Notes: generated from the letters alone by a model not told the origin. Positions 55,427 to 63,913 are shown, counted from the first letter of the stretch. The stretch: 64,000 nucleotides of DNA from Acidimicrobiia bacterium (GCA_041393965.1 JAWKJB010000003.1:124001-188000), one strand, 5' to 3'. Numbers and translations: made by a program.

Positions 55427-55476
55427 GCATGCGCGTTGACAGGTTCGCATGCAGATTTATATGCTGCATTGCATGC
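55427..55476 (+). promoter_or_regulatory. Promoter and triple GCATGC operator of the second MazF module
   Basis: TTGACA (55436-55441), 18-nt spacer, TATGCT (55460-55465), then ATG 55473 (leaderless). GCATGC occurs three times, at 55427, 55447 and 55471, flanking and overlapping the promoter; the last is inside TTGCATGCAA. Probable binding sites of the antitoxin. Confidence 0.7.
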
Positions 55477-55667
55477 AAAGCACCAGTGTCCGGGTGGATC
55501 AGGACACCCACCAAGAACTGAAGAAGCTGGCGCAGGAGCTCGGGACCACTGTCGGTGAGGCAGTTGCAATCGCCGCCCGTCGGTTGCGTCAACACAGAAT
55601 CGGGGTCGAGCTGAGAACTCCGCTCACCAAAGAAGAAGCCGTCTGGCTCGATGCTGACCTCGGGTGA
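55473..55667 (+). CDS. RHH antitoxin of the second MazF module
   Basis: A 64-residue ribbon-helix-helix protein: STSVRVDQDTHQELKKLAQE, then LGTTVGEAVAIAARRLRQHR and a C-terminal toxin-binding tail (TPLTKEEAVWLDADLG). ATG 55473 is chosen over the earlier ATGs 55449 and 55461 because those overlap the -10 region. It overlaps the toxin gene by 17 nt. The three GCATGC copies at its promoter are likely operator sites. Confidence 0.82.
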   Translation: MQSTSVRVDQDTHQELKKLAQELGTTVGEAVAIAARRLRQHRIGVELRTPLTKEEAVWLDADLG

Positions 55668-55998
55668 TGTCGTCGAGTTCGACTTGGGAGTTCCGTCCGG
55701 TCGGGAAGCTGGCTTGAGGCGTCCGGCTGTGGTCGTTTCGTCGCAGGAGATCCTTGACGAGTCAGCCAGCGTGGTTCAGGTCGTTCCCCTAACAACGAGC
55801 ATTCGCTCCTTTGGCTCGGAGGTATTCGTTTCTGCTGACCAGACCAACGGTCTGTCCGCTGACTCAGCCGCACAGTGCCAACACATCAGGTCGGTATCGG
55901 CTGAGCGGGTGGAACAGGTCCTTGGCAACATCGGGCCGGTCGCTTTGGCAGATATCCGGGAGGTTCTGGGCTTGATCCTCGACATCCGCATCCGCTAA
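55651..55998 (+). CDS. MazF/PemK-family toxin
   Basis: A 115-residue MazF-type RNase toxin: SGDVVEFDLGVPSGREAGLR then RPAVVVSSQEILDESASVVQ, VVPLTTSIRSFGSEVFVS, and SAAQCQHIRSVSAERVEQVL. Its ATG lies within the antitoxin's last codons. It differs clearly from the MazF at 34071-34403, so the two modules are independent acquisitions. Immediately downstream begins the second copy of the permease 3' end, marking the cassette's right border. Confidence 0.88.
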   Translation: MLTSGDVVEFDLGVPSGREAGLRRPAVVVSSQEILDESASVVQVVPLTTSIRSFGSEVFVSADQTNGLSADSAAQCQHIRSVSAERVEQVLGNIGPVALADIREVLGLILDIRIR

Positions 55999-56004
55999 CA
56001 CCCC

Positions 56005-56135
56005 GCTCGTACGCCGAGACGGGACGACACTCGACATCCTCCCCGAGTTGGGCGTGCTTGTCGGGTATGCCGCGGTGCTGATGGGGCTCGCCGCGTGGAG
56101 ACTGCGGGTGGCGATCACCCGACCGTGATGCTCGG
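56005..56135 (+). repeat. Direct repeat copy 2: permease 3' end beyond the MazF cassette
   Basis: It carries an intact coding frame for LVRRDGTTLDILPELG and on to ITRP with stop, but no gene upstream to read it. Differences from copy 1 are almost all synonymous, as if both copies evolved within working genes before being brought together. Confidence 0.9.
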
Positions 56136-56147
56136 CGGGCGCAACAG

Positions 56148-56175
56148 GGAAGGCCACCCCTGCGGGTGGCCTTCC
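56148..56175. terminator. Bidirectional terminator between the MazF cassette and HU
   Basis: GGAAGGCCACCC (56148-56159) and GGGTGGCCTTCC (56164-56175), a perfect 12-bp stem with loop CTGC. Convergent genes on both sides. Originally it probably terminated the ABC exporter operon. Confidence 0.8.
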
Positions 56176-56212
56176 TCGTGTTCACACGCTCCGGTCGGGG
56201 CGAGGATTTTGG

Positions 56213-56506
56213 CTAGATGCGGACGCGGTCCTTGAGGCCCTTGGCGGCCTTGAAAGCCGGCACCGTCGCCGCGGCGATCTGAATCGTCGCTCCCGTGGCG
56301 GGATTGCGACCCGTGCGAGCCTTCCGACGACGGGTCTCGAACTTGCCGAACCCTGCGATCGAGACATCGCGGCCAGCGTCGAGTTCGACAGCGATGATGC
56401 CGTGGCCCGACTCCGAGCTGAAGATCGCGTCGATGACCTCGGCGGCCTTCGCCTGCGACAGATCGGTCTGCTTGGCGAGCTTCTTCGCCATTTCGGTCTT
56501 GTTCAC
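56213..56506 (-). CDS. HU-family DNA-binding protein
   Basis: A 97-residue histone-like protein with the full HU core: NKTEMAKKLAKQTDLSQAKA, the hinge GFGKFETRRRKARTGRNPAT, the arm proline region, and VPAFKAAKGLKDRV. It lacks the long Lys/Ala-rich C-terminal tail of mycobacterial HupB. The start is GTG 56506 with AAAGGAG upstream. It bends DNA and compacts the nucleoid. Monocistronic. Confidence 0.94.
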   Translation of the reverse strand: MNKTEMAKKLAKQTDLSQAKAAEVIDAIFSSESGHGIIAVELDAGRDVSIAGFGKFETRRRKARTGRNPATGATIQIAAATVPAFKAAKGLKDRVRI

Positions 56507-56673
56507 ACCGGACTCCTTTGGGTTGCGGACGGGACCCAGCTTTCTCCCGTAGGGGGGACGATAGACCGTTTTCCGTCCAGAAGTCAGTGTTTTCGCCCTT
56601 CGATCGGCCCCGACGCGGAGAGACAGCGCATCACCTCCGGTTCCGGATTCGGCGCTGTAGCCTCAGCGGCGCC

Positions 56674-58053
56674 ATGAACCACACACCCCATCGCCTGATC
56701 GTCGCGCTCGCCATCGGCGCCCTCCTCGTCGTCACCGCAGGGTGCGACAACGGTGCCAAGCCCGAGACCACCACGCCGGGTGCATCGACGACCGCGCCGA
56801 CCCGGCCGGACACGACGACAACGGTCCCGACCATCACCTCCATCCCGCCCGACCAGATACCGGGCACACATTCGGCCTCGATCACCGACGAGCTCGACAC
56901 CCGGATGCGGTCCGACATTGGTGACCTGATCCTCGCCGCCGAACAGTCCCGGGCACTCCCGTTCCTCCAGATGCCCACCGTGACGATCCTCGACGAGGCC
57001 GATTTTCGTTCCCGGGTCGCAGAACAGGTCTCAGAGGACCTCGACCCCGCGGAGATATCGGGTGACCAGGCGCTCTTCGAACTGATGGGGATGCTCGACG
57101 GTGACACCGACCTCGGAGAGCTGCTCATCGATCTGTACACCGAACAGGTGCTCGGCTTCTACGACGGATCGACCAAGGAGATCGTCGTTCCTTCCGCTCC
57201 CGACGGCTTCTCGGCATACCAACGGATCACGCTGGTGCACGAACTCGTCCATGCGCTGACCGACCAGCACTTCGAGTTCGACCCCGAGTTCGAGCGGCGT
57301 GACACCGAAGGCAACATCGACGATGCGGCCGCCCTCCTCGCTCTCGTCGAAGGCGATGCCACCTACCAGCAGTTCCTGTACATCGAGGACATGGATCCCG
57401 CCGAGGCGATCGAGGCGGCCCTCGAAGCATTGTCGTTCGAGTCCTCGACACTCGATGCCGCACCTCGCTGGGTTGGCATGGATCTCGCCTTCCCCTACGA
57501 GCAGGGCCTCATCTTCATCCAGCAGGTCATCTCAGACGGGGGCCTCAAGGCGGTCGACGAGGCGTACCAGGATCCTCCCGACACGACCGAGCAGATTCTC
57601 GAACCACGCAAGTATCTCCGCCGTGAGGATCCTGAGCCGCTCGATCCGGTCACGGTCACGCTTCCCGGATGGGAGATCCACGAGGATGCATCGTGGGGCG
57701 AATGGGGCGTTCGGATGATCCTCACCGACACGGTGTCACCCGGCATGGTGACCCAGGCAGCGGCCGGGTGGGGGAACGACTCGTACCGGGTGCTGCTCAA
57801 CGGCGACGAGGTCGCGATGGCGTGGAGTTACCTCGCCGAGAGCGAAGAGGACGCCGAGGACCTCGTCAATGCCCTCATCGCCCACGCGAGAGACCGGATG
57901 GGTGCCACCTCGTCCAAGGAGTCGGGCGGTGGTCTCCTGCTCGAAGGCAGCGGAATCTATGTGTTCATCGACCGGATCGATGACCGATTCGTGTTCGTCG
58001 CTTCAACCGATGCCGCTGCGGGTGGTTCGCTGCGTTCCCAGATGGGCGTGTAG
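56674..58053 (+). CDS. Lipoprotein with HExxH metallopeptidase-like domain
   Basis: A 459-residue lipoprotein. The signal LIVALAIGALLVVTAGC has lipobox TAGC, then a Thr/Pro linker. The mature domain includes EQVLGFYDGSTKEIVVPSAP and the zinc motif LVHELVHALTDQHFEFD (HExxH), with DAAALLALVEGDATYQQF offering a possible third Glu ligand. The C-terminal 200 residues (WGEWGVRMILTDTVSP, YRVLLNGDEVAMAWSYLAES) are of unknown fold. Such proteins are widespread but uncharacterised in actinobacteria. ATG 56674. Not obviously linked to neighbours. Confidence 0.78.
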   Translation: MNHTPHRLIVALAIGALLVVTAGCDNGAKPETTTPGASTTAPTRPDTTTTVPTITSIPPDQIPGTHSASITDELDTRMRSDIGDLILAAEQSRALPFLQMPTVTILDEADFRSRVAEQVSEDLDPAEISGDQALFELMGMLDGDTDLGELLIDLYTEQVLGFYDGSTKEIVVPSAPDGFSAYQRITLVHELVHALTDQHFEFDPEFERRDTEGNIDDAAALLALVEGDATYQQFLYIEDMDPAEAIEAALEALSFESSTLDAAPRWVGMDLAFPYEQGLIFIQQVISDGGLKAVDEAYQDPPDTTEQILEPRKYLRREDPEPLDPVTVTLPGWEIHEDASWGEWGVRMILTDTVSPGMVTQAAAGWGNDSYRVLLNGDEVAMAWSYLAESEEDAEDLVNALIAHARDRMGATSSKESGGGLLLEGSGIYVFIDRIDDRFVFVASTDAAAGGSLRSQMGV

Positions 58054-58128
58054 GGCGCAGCCAGCAAGGCGAATACCGCAGACCCCTACCGCTGTGTTGA
58101 TGCTGAGCGTAGGGTGTGACCGTTGGCG

Positions 58129-58212
58129 TCAGCCGCGGCCGGCGTTGGGCTTACGACCATGATTCGCCTTCGAACGGCGAGCGCGGAGTTTGCGTCGTTT
58201 TGCCTTTGCCAT
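58129..58212 (-). CDS. Micro ribosomal protein bL37-like (27 aa)
   Basis: A 27-residue, strongly basic peptide whose core ARRSKANHGRKPNA matches the bL37 ribosomal protein first seen in mycobacterial ribosomes (consensus KANHGKRPN). ATG 58212 to TGA 58129. It is too short for usual gene finders. It is divergent from the DUF192 gene, with 27 nt between the starts. bL37 binds 23S rRNA in the large subunit. Its presence supports an actinobacterial origin. Confidence 0.82.
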   Translation of the reverse strand: MAKAKRRKLRARRSKANHGRKPNAGRG

Positions 58213-58239
58213 GGTGGCTTGAGGGTACCCGGAGAGTCG

Positions 58240-58635
58240 ATGTATCGGCGGTTCAGTCTCAGGTGGGCATCCGGATCGGTTGCTCCCGTCGGTGTTGCGT
58301 CGTCGTTCCTCGCTCGGCTCGTTGGTCTCAGGTCGCGGACGCTCGCAGGGATCGTCATCGACTGCGGCACGATCCACACGATCGGTATGCGCCGCCCAGT
58401 CACCGTCGTGGAAACCTCCATCTTCGGCGTCGTGACGGCTGCAACCGTGGTTCGGCCCAACCGGATCTACCGTCGACGCACCGGCACGGTGCTCGTCGAG
58501 ATCAAGGACGGTGAGGACGCACCGTCCGTCGGGGACCGCATCTCGGTTCTACCATGCCCGATCGATGCCCGGCACCCTCATTCTGTGCGCAACACCGATC
58601 GGCAACCTGGCCGACATCAGCGAACGCCTCGTTGA
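58240..58635 (+). CDS. DUF192-family protein
   Basis: A 131-residue protein. ASSFLARLVGLRSRTLAG, then IVIDCGTIHTIGMRRPVTVV, ATVVRPNRIYRRRTGTVLVE and SVGDRISVLP follow the DUF192 pattern, including the conserved CxxIHTxGM segment. DUF192 proteins are small beta-barrel proteins of unclear role. The start ATG 58240 has GGAG upstream; there is no convincing signal peptide. The last 71 nt overlap the start of rsmI in another frame. Confidence 0.7.
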   Translation: MYRRFSLRWASGSVAPVGVASSFLARLVGLRSRTLAGIVIDCGTIHTIGMRRPVTVVETSIFGVVTAATVVRPNRIYRRRTGTVLVEIKDGEDAPSVGDRISVLPCPIDARHPHSVRNTDRQPGRHQRTPR

Positions 58636-59392
58636 GGCACTCGCCTCGGCTGATGTCATCTTCGCCGAGGACACACGCCGAACCGCAAAGCTCCTTGCCC
58701 GGATCGGTGTTGAGACGCCGATGCGGAGCTACTTTTCTGGCAACGAGCGCTCCCGAAGTGCCGAGCTGGTCGAGCTGCTCACGGCCGGATCCACCGTTGC
58801 GGTGGTCTCGGATGCGGGAACGCCGACCGTCTCGGACCCGGGTGCCTCTGCGGTCGCGGTGGCGGTGGACTGCAAGGCGACGGTCACGGCGATACCCGGT
58901 CCGAGTGCTCCCGCCACCGCTGTCAGCGTGTCGGGGTTCGACGGTGACCGCTTCGTGTTCGAAGGGTTCCTTCCGAGGAAGGGGAGGGAACGGGAAGACC
59001 GTATCCGTTCGATCGCGGACGACACACGAACGACGGTCGTGTTCTGCGCCCCATCGAGGGTCGGTGCCGACCTGACCGACCTCGTGTCAGCCATGGATCC
59101 CGACCGACGGGTCGTCGTGGCGCGGGAGCTGACGAAACTCCACGAGGAGATCTGGCGGGGCACGATACGGGACGCGGCCGGGCACTGGAATTCCGTGGAG
59201 CCCCGCGGTGAGTTCACCGTGGTCATCGAAGGGGCTGCCTCGGCGACGCCGAGCCTTACCGAAGCCGTCGCAGCGACGGTGGCCCGCATCGAACAGGGAA
59301 CATCGATGTCCCGAGCGGTGCGGGAGATCGCGACGGAACACGGGGTCCGTCGGGGTGAGCTGTACGACGCGGTGCTCGACGCCGGCGTGTGA
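58565..59392 (+). CDS. rsmI: 16S rRNA (cytidine1402-2'-O)-methyltransferase RsmI
   Basis: A 275-residue SAM-dependent methyltransferase of the tetrapyrrole-methylase fold that 2'-O-methylates C1402 in the 16S decoding site. Motifs in order: LILCATPIGNLADISERLVE, IFAEDTRRTAKLL, VSDAGTPTVSDPG, AIPGPSAPATAVSVSG and FEGFLPRKGRERE. ATG 58565. A TACCAT box ends 9 nt before it. It converges on the AbrB gene (18-nt gap). The other modifier of the same nucleotide, RsmH, is not in the window. Confidence 0.94.
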   Translation: MPGTLILCATPIGNLADISERLVEALASADVIFAEDTRRTAKLLARIGVETPMRSYFSGNERSRSAELVELLTAGSTVAVVSDAGTPTVSDPGASAVAVAVDCKATVTAIPGPSAPATAVSVSGFDGDRFVFEGFLPRKGREREDRIRSIADDTRTTVVFCAPSRVGADLTDLVSAMDPDRRVVVARELTKLHEEIWRGTIRDAAGHWNSVEPRGEFTVVIEGAASATPSLTEAVAATVARIEQGTSMSRAVREIATEHGVRRGELYDAVLDAGV

Positions 59393-59410
59393 TCTCGAGG
59401 GTCTCCGGGC

Positions 59411-59647
59411 TCAGGGCTGGAGATTCGTCCGGCAATCAAGGCAGACGCCTCTGCCGTGATACTCGCGAAGGTCTGCCGTCCCCTCGCAGAAGATGCAGGT
59501 CGCTTCGAGCTTCCGAAGCACGATGCCACCGTTTTCGACCGTGATGGCGAGTTCGTCGCCTTCATGGATGTTGAAGAGTCGCCTCGTCTCGGCCGGAACC
59601 ACGATCCGGCCGAGGTCGTCGATCTTCCTGACGATGAGAGTGTCCAA
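59411..59647 (-). CDS. AbrB/SpoVT-family DNA-binding protein with Cys4 tail
   Basis: A 78-residue swapped-hairpin AbrB transcription factor: LIVRKIDDLGRIVVPAETRR, then LFNIHEGDELAITVENGGIV. The C-terminal 28 residues contain two CxxC pairs (CIFCEG and VCLDCR), a likely zinc-binding knuckle also found in Bacillus AbrB-like proteins only in part. The start is TTG 59647 with GGAGG upstream. Divergent from metG. Probable transition-state or stress regulator. Confidence 0.85.
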   Translation of the reverse strand: MDTLIVRKIDDLGRIVVPAETRRLFNIHEGDELAITVENGGIVLRKLEATCIFCEGTADLREYHGRGVCLDCRTNLQP

Positions 59648-59778
59648 GGTGGGGGCCTCCGTTCACCATCGGTCGCGGAGTGTTGGGGGGGGCGCGACGA
59701 ACCCATAGTACCGACTCTCGGATCACCGCGCAGCGCGAGCAGGGTGACGGCTGGAACCCGTCCGAATCGTCGCCCCGG

Positions 59779-59784
59779 TAGCAT
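59779..59784 (+). promoter_or_regulatory. -10 box of metG (leaderless)
   Basis: TAGCAT ends 7 nt before ATG 59792. Confidence 0.5.
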
Positions 59785-59791
59785 CGAGCTC

Positions 59792-61447
59792 ATGACGCAG
59801 AACGCCAAAGCGAAGGTTCTTGTGGCCGTTGCGTGGCCGTATGCGCAAGGACCTCTCCACCTCGGCCACATTGCAGGTGCCTATCTGCCCCCCGACATCT
59901 TCGCGAGGTACCGGCGTGCGATCGGGGACGATGTGTTGATGGTGTCGGGATCCGATGTGCACGGAACCCCGATCACGGTGAAGGCCGACGAGCTCGGTGT
60001 CACGCCAGAGGACATCGTCGCGAGGTACCACCCGGAGTTCCTCGGCTACTGGGAAGACCTCGACATCCAATGGGATCTCTTCACAACGACGGGAACCGAC
60101 ACCCATCGGCGCGTCGTCCAGGACTTCTTTCTGACACTCCTCCACAACGGCTACCTGTACACCGACACCACCGAACAGCTCTACGACGAGATGGAACACC
60201 GGTTCCTCCCGGATCGATATGTCGAAGGGATCTGCCCCAACTGTGGCTACGACAAAGCGAGAGGGGACCAGTGCGACCAGTGCGGGAAGACGCTTGACCC
60301 AACGGAGCTGATCGACCCCCGTAGCAGGCTGTCGGGCTCGACCCCCGTGCTTCGTGAGACCAAGCACTACTACTGGAAGCTCAGCGCATTCAACGAGCCC
60401 CTCCTCGCTTGGCTCAACGAGCAGGAAGGCTGGAGGCCCCATGTACTCAACTTTGCCATCGGAATGGTGACCGAGGGTCTCCACGATCGGGCATTCACCC
60501 GCGATCTCGAATGGGGCATCCCACTGCCGGTGAACGACATCGGACCCGGCAAGTCGATCTATGTGTGGTGGGAGGCGGTGATGGGGTACCTGTCGGCTCC
60601 GCAGGAATGGGCAGAGATCCACGGCGAGCCGGACGCATGGAAGGCATGGTGGGAGGATCCTGCGGCTGAGTCGTATTACTTCGTCGGCAAGGACAACATC
60701 CCGTTCCACGCCATCTACTGGCCCGCACTGCTGATGGGCCACGGCGGGTTGAACCTCCCGACGAATGTCCCCGCGAACCAGTATGTCACCTTCGGGGGCC
60801 GGAAGGCATCCAAGTCGCTCGGTGTCGGGAGACCGTTGTCGTGGTACCTCGACACCTTCGAACCGGACGCCCTTCGGTACGCGATCGCCCGGAGCCTTCC
60901 CGAAACCAACGACAGTGAACTGCCCGATGACGAGATCGTCAGAAGGATCAACGATGAGCTCCTCGCAACATGGGGCAATCTCGTGAACCGGGTCGTAGCG
61001 ATGACCGGCCGGTACTTCGACGGTGTCGTGCCCGATCCGGGCGACCTCGATGTCCTCGACGAGGCAGCGATTGCCGCGACCGCTGCGACCCTCACCGAGG
61101 TCGGCGCCTTGATCGGAGAGGTGAAGCTGCGCGCCGGAATCGAACGGGCAATGCAGGGTGCCCAGGCGGCCAATGCCTACCTGAACGAGCGCGCACCGTG
61201 GAAGACCGCGAAGACCGATCTCGAGCGGACCGGCACGACCCTGTGGGTCGCGCTCCAGATCATCGCGACGAACGCCGTTGCCTTGTATCCGTACCTCCCT
61301 GCCACCTCGCGAACCGTGCTCGAGGCGTTCGGGGTTCTCGATGCTGACGCACCGATCCTGTGGGAGGAGCCGAGCGTCACACCCGGGACGAACCTCGCCG
61401 AGTTGCCTCCGCTGTTCGGGAAGGTCGAACTGGAACCCGAGGAGTAG
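59792..61447 (+). CDS. metG: Methionyl-tRNA synthetase
   Basis: A 551-residue class I aminoacyl-tRNA synthetase. The HIGH-equivalent is HLGH within AWPYAQGPLHLGHIAGAYLP; the zinc knuckle is ICPNCGYDKARGDQCDQCGK (a four-Cys form); the KMSKS loop is the variant RKASKSLG. There is no C-terminal EMAP-like tRNA-binding domain, as in other actinobacteria. It supplies Met-tRNA, the species whose scarcity the met attenuator would sense. ATG 59792 is leaderless; long in-frame extensions upstream are not conserved. TatD follows after 3 nt. Confidence 0.95.
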   Translation: MTQNAKAKVLVAVAWPYAQGPLHLGHIAGAYLPPDIFARYRRAIGDDVLMVSGSDVHGTPITVKADELGVTPEDIVARYHPEFLGYWEDLDIQWDLFTTTGTDTHRRVVQDFFLTLLHNGYLYTDTTEQLYDEMEHRFLPDRYVEGICPNCGYDKARGDQCDQCGKTLDPTELIDPRSRLSGSTPVLRETKHYYWKLSAFNEPLLAWLNEQEGWRPHVLNFAIGMVTEGLHDRAFTRDLEWGIPLPVNDIGPGKSIYVWWEAVMGYLSAPQEWAEIHGEPDAWKAWWEDPAAESYYFVGKDNIPFHAIYWPALLMGHGGLNLPTNVPANQYVTFGGRKASKSLGVGRPLSWYLDTFEPDALRYAIARSLPETNDSELPDDEIVRRINDELLATWGNLVNRVVAMTGRYFDGVVPDPGDLDVLDEAAIAATAATLTEVGALIGEVKLRAGIERAMQGAQAANAYLNERAPWKTAKTDLERTGTTLWVALQIIATNAVALYPYLPATSRTVLEAFGVLDADAPILWEEPSVTPGTNLAELPPLFGKVELEPEE

Positions 61448-61450
61448 ATC

Positions 61451-62233
61451 GTGTCGGATCCCTCGATCGATCAGGATCTCCGCTGGGTCGACACGCACGG
61501 ACACCTGTTCATGATCGACAGTCCGACCGATGCGGTCCTCGGGCGTGCGATCGACCGCGGCGTGGACTGGGTCGTGTGCCCCGGTGTCGACGCAGCGTCG
61601 TCCGCGGCCAGCGAGTCGCTTGCCCGGCTCCATCCCGGACGCGTCCGGTGGTCCGCCGGGCTCCACCCTCACGAAGCGACCCGTTGGCCCCAGGACGCCG
61701 ACACGCTTGCTGACCTCGCAGCAAGGGCCGATGCCGTAGGTGAATGTGGGCTCGACTACTACCGAAACCTGTCACCTGTGCAAGACCAGCGAGTCGCCTT
61801 CCGTGCCCAGCTTCGGTTGGCGGGAGACCTGGGGAAGCCGATCATCATCCACTGCCGTGACGCGTTCGCGGATGTCTACGACCTGCTCGATGGGGCCCAG
61901 CTCGGTGCGCGAGCGGTGCTGCACTGCTGGACCGGTGGCCCGAAGTGGACGAGACGGTTCGCGGCGCTCGGCGTCACCTTCTCGTACGCGGGCCCGCTCA
62001 CCTATGACACCGCCGAGACACTCCGACTCGGCGCGAAGCATGCACCCCCGGCACGCACGATGCTCGAGACGGACAGCCCGTATCTGACCCCCGAACCGCT
62101 GCGTGGCATGCCGAACGAGCCCGCCCATGTCCACCTCACCGGGGCGGTGCTTGCCGAGGTGTGGGGGACCACGGTTGCCGAGGTGGCGCGTTCCACGACC
62201 GCAGTGGCCACCGGGGTGTTCGGCCATGGGTGA
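61451..62233 (+). CDS. TatD-family metal-dependent DNase/hydrolase
   Basis: A 260-residue TIM-barrel hydrolase. Metal-binding motifs are DTHGHL, VGECGLDYYR, IIIHCRDAF, LHCWTGG and LETDSPYLTPEP, the standard TatD set. TatD enzymes show 3'-5' exonuclease activity in some species. The start is GTG 61451, 3 nt after metG. It overlaps rsmA by 8 nt. The order metG-tatD-rsmA-ispE is common in actinobacteria. Confidence 0.93.
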   Translation: MSDPSIDQDLRWVDTHGHLFMIDSPTDAVLGRAIDRGVDWVVCPGVDAASSAASESLARLHPGRVRWSAGLHPHEATRWPQDADTLADLAARADAVGECGLDYYRNLSPVQDQRVAFRAQLRLAGDLGKPIIIHCRDAFADVYDLLDGAQLGARAVLHCWTGGPKWTRRFAALGVTFSYAGPLTYDTAETLRLGAKHAPPARTMLETDSPYLTPEPLRGMPNEPAHVHLTGAVLAEVWGTTVAEVARSTTAVATGVFGHG

Positions 62234-63068
62234 GATGTTCGACGACGGGATGCAGGTGCGAAGCGAGATCCGCAGGCTCCTCGTCGATCACGACCGTCGG
62301 CCACGCAAGGCCTACGGGCAGAACTTCCTCGGGGATCCCGACACCGTTGCACGCATCGTGGCAGCGGCGGGAGTGGGTGCCACGACCGATGTCGTCGAGA
62401 TCGGCGCAGGGACGGGTGCCCTGACCCTTGCGCTCGCGGCAGCGGCACGCCGCGTGGTGGCGTACGAGGTCGACCACGGCCTCGAGTCGATCCTCGACGA
62501 GGTGCTTTCGGGTCTCGACAATGTCGATCTCCGCTTCGCAGACGCAAGCCGCGTGGATTTCAACCGATCGCTCGAAGGGTCCCCGTGGACGATGGTCGCC
62601 AACCTTCCATACAACATCGGTACCGGCATCCTGCTCGACACCCTCCAAACCGTGCCAAAGATCACGCGGTGCGTGGTCATGGTCCAGCGCGAGGTTGCAG
62701 ACCGCCTCGTCGCACCGCCGGGTTCGAAGACCTACGGCATTCCGTCCGTGATCGTGGCGCTGTACGGATCGGCCCGTAAGGCGTTCGCAGTCCCTCGGGA
62801 TGTCTTCGAGCCCGAACCCCGCGTCGATTCGTCCGTTGTCGTCATCGATCATGTGGTCCCGCCCGACCACGCCGACCGAGCCGTCGAGATCGCGTCGGTC
62901 GCGTTCGGCCAGCGCCGAAAGATGCTCCGCCGCAGCCTTACGAGCAGTCTCGACGAGTCGGTGATCGTCAGCGCAGGCATCGACCCCACCGCACGACCCG
63001 AGACCCTCGCACCGGGTGACTTCGTCGCCATGGCCGCGGCAGAGGCGGAGGCAGAGGCGGAGCGATGA
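62226..63068 (+). CDS. rsmA: 16S rRNA dimethyladenosine transferase (KsgA)
   Basis: A 280-residue enzyme that dimethylates A1518 and A1519 in 16S rRNA helix 45. Motifs: RKAYGQNFLGDPDTVARIVA, EIGAGTGALTLALAAAARRV, FADASRVDF and the catalytic ANLPYNIGTGILL, then FEPEPRVDSSVVV. ATG 62226 overlaps tatD; ATG 62235 is an alternative. An imperfect Ala/Glu repeat (AAAEAEAEAER) ends the protein. It overlaps ispE by ATGA. Confidence 0.95.
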   Translation: MGEMFDDGMQVRSEIRRLLVDHDRRPRKAYGQNFLGDPDTVARIVAAAGVGATTDVVEIGAGTGALTLALAAAARRVVAYEVDHGLESILDEVLSGLDNVDLRFADASRVDFNRSLEGSPWTMVANLPYNIGTGILLDTLQTVPKITRCVVMVQREVADRLVAPPGSKTYGIPSVIVALYGSARKAFAVPRDVFEPEPRVDSSVVVIDHVVPPDHADRAVEIASVAFGQRRKMLRRSLTSSLDESVIVSAGIDPTARPETLAPGDFVAMAAAEAEAEAER

Positions 63069-63913
63069 GAGCCCTCGCGCATGCCAAGGTGAATCTCGCG
63101 CTGATCGTCCGCCCCCGTGCCGCGGACGGGTATCACCCGCTGCGGGGCATCTACCAATCGATCGACCTGTGCGACATCGTCACGGTGGAACCCGCGAGGA
63201 GCGACCAGATCGAGGTCTCGAACGGCGAAGCCCCCGAAGACGAAACGAACCTCGCGTGGAGGGCTCTCGAGGCACTTCGGCGCGCGGGGCGTGATCCGAG
63301 GCCGTGCGTGTTGAGAATCGACAAGCGGATTCCGTCAGGGGCCGGGCTTGGAGGCGGAAGCGCCGACGCAGCAGCCACGATCGGGTTGCTCCGTGACCGC
63401 TATTCGGTCGACCGCGAGTTCGTCATCGAGCTCGCATCTGCGCTTGGAGAGGATGTGCCGTTTGCACTCACCGGGGGGTCGGCGATCGTTCGCGGGCGGG
63501 GTGACATGATCGACCCGATCGAGCCGCTTGCCGGCTTCGCCCTCGGTCTCGTCGTCCCGCCTTTCTCATTGGCGACTCCGGCGGTGTTCGCCGAGTGGGA
63601 CCGGCTCGGCGGGCCCGAGGACCACGCGATCCCGGATTCGGGCCTTCCTCCGGCACTCCGGGGTCGTGAACCGATCCGCAACGACCTGTACCCAGCGGCG
63701 CGATCCCTCGATCCCAGGATCGCGGAGTGGCGGGACGAGCTGGCGTCGCTGTGGCATGGACCGGTCGCGATGACCGGTTCGGGTTCGGCGTTGTTCGGAT
63801 TCTTCCCGTCCCTCGATGAAGCGGCCGCTGCGGTCGCGGAGGTACCGATCCCGGCGCGAGCCGCCGTGGCGAGTGATCTCGTGGAGCGCGGGTGGAGGCG
63901 AATCGATGACTGA
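63065..63913 (+). CDS. ispE: 4-diphosphocytidyl-2-C-methyl-D-erythritol kinase
   Basis: A 282-residue GHMP kinase of the MEP isoprenoid pathway. It phosphorylates CDP-ME. Motifs: AHAKVNLALIV, DGYHPLRGIYQSIDL, the ATP loop PSGAGLGGGSADAAATIGLL and the C-terminal MTGSGSALFGFF. The start overlaps rsmA (ATGA). Followed by a tRNA-Gln as in many actinobacteria. Confidence 0.95.
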   Translation: MRALAHAKVNLALIVRPRAADGYHPLRGIYQSIDLCDIVTVEPARSDQIEVSNGEAPEDETNLAWRALEALRRAGRDPRPCVLRIDKRIPSGAGLGGGSADAAATIGLLRDRYSVDREFVIELASALGEDVPFALTGGSAIVRGRGDMIDPIEPLAGFALGLVVPPFSLATPAVFAEWDRLGGPEDHAIPDSGLPPALRGREPIRNDLYPAARSLDPRIAEWRDELASLWHGPVAMTGSGSALFGFFPSLDEAAAAVAEVPIPARAAVASDLVERGWRRIDD

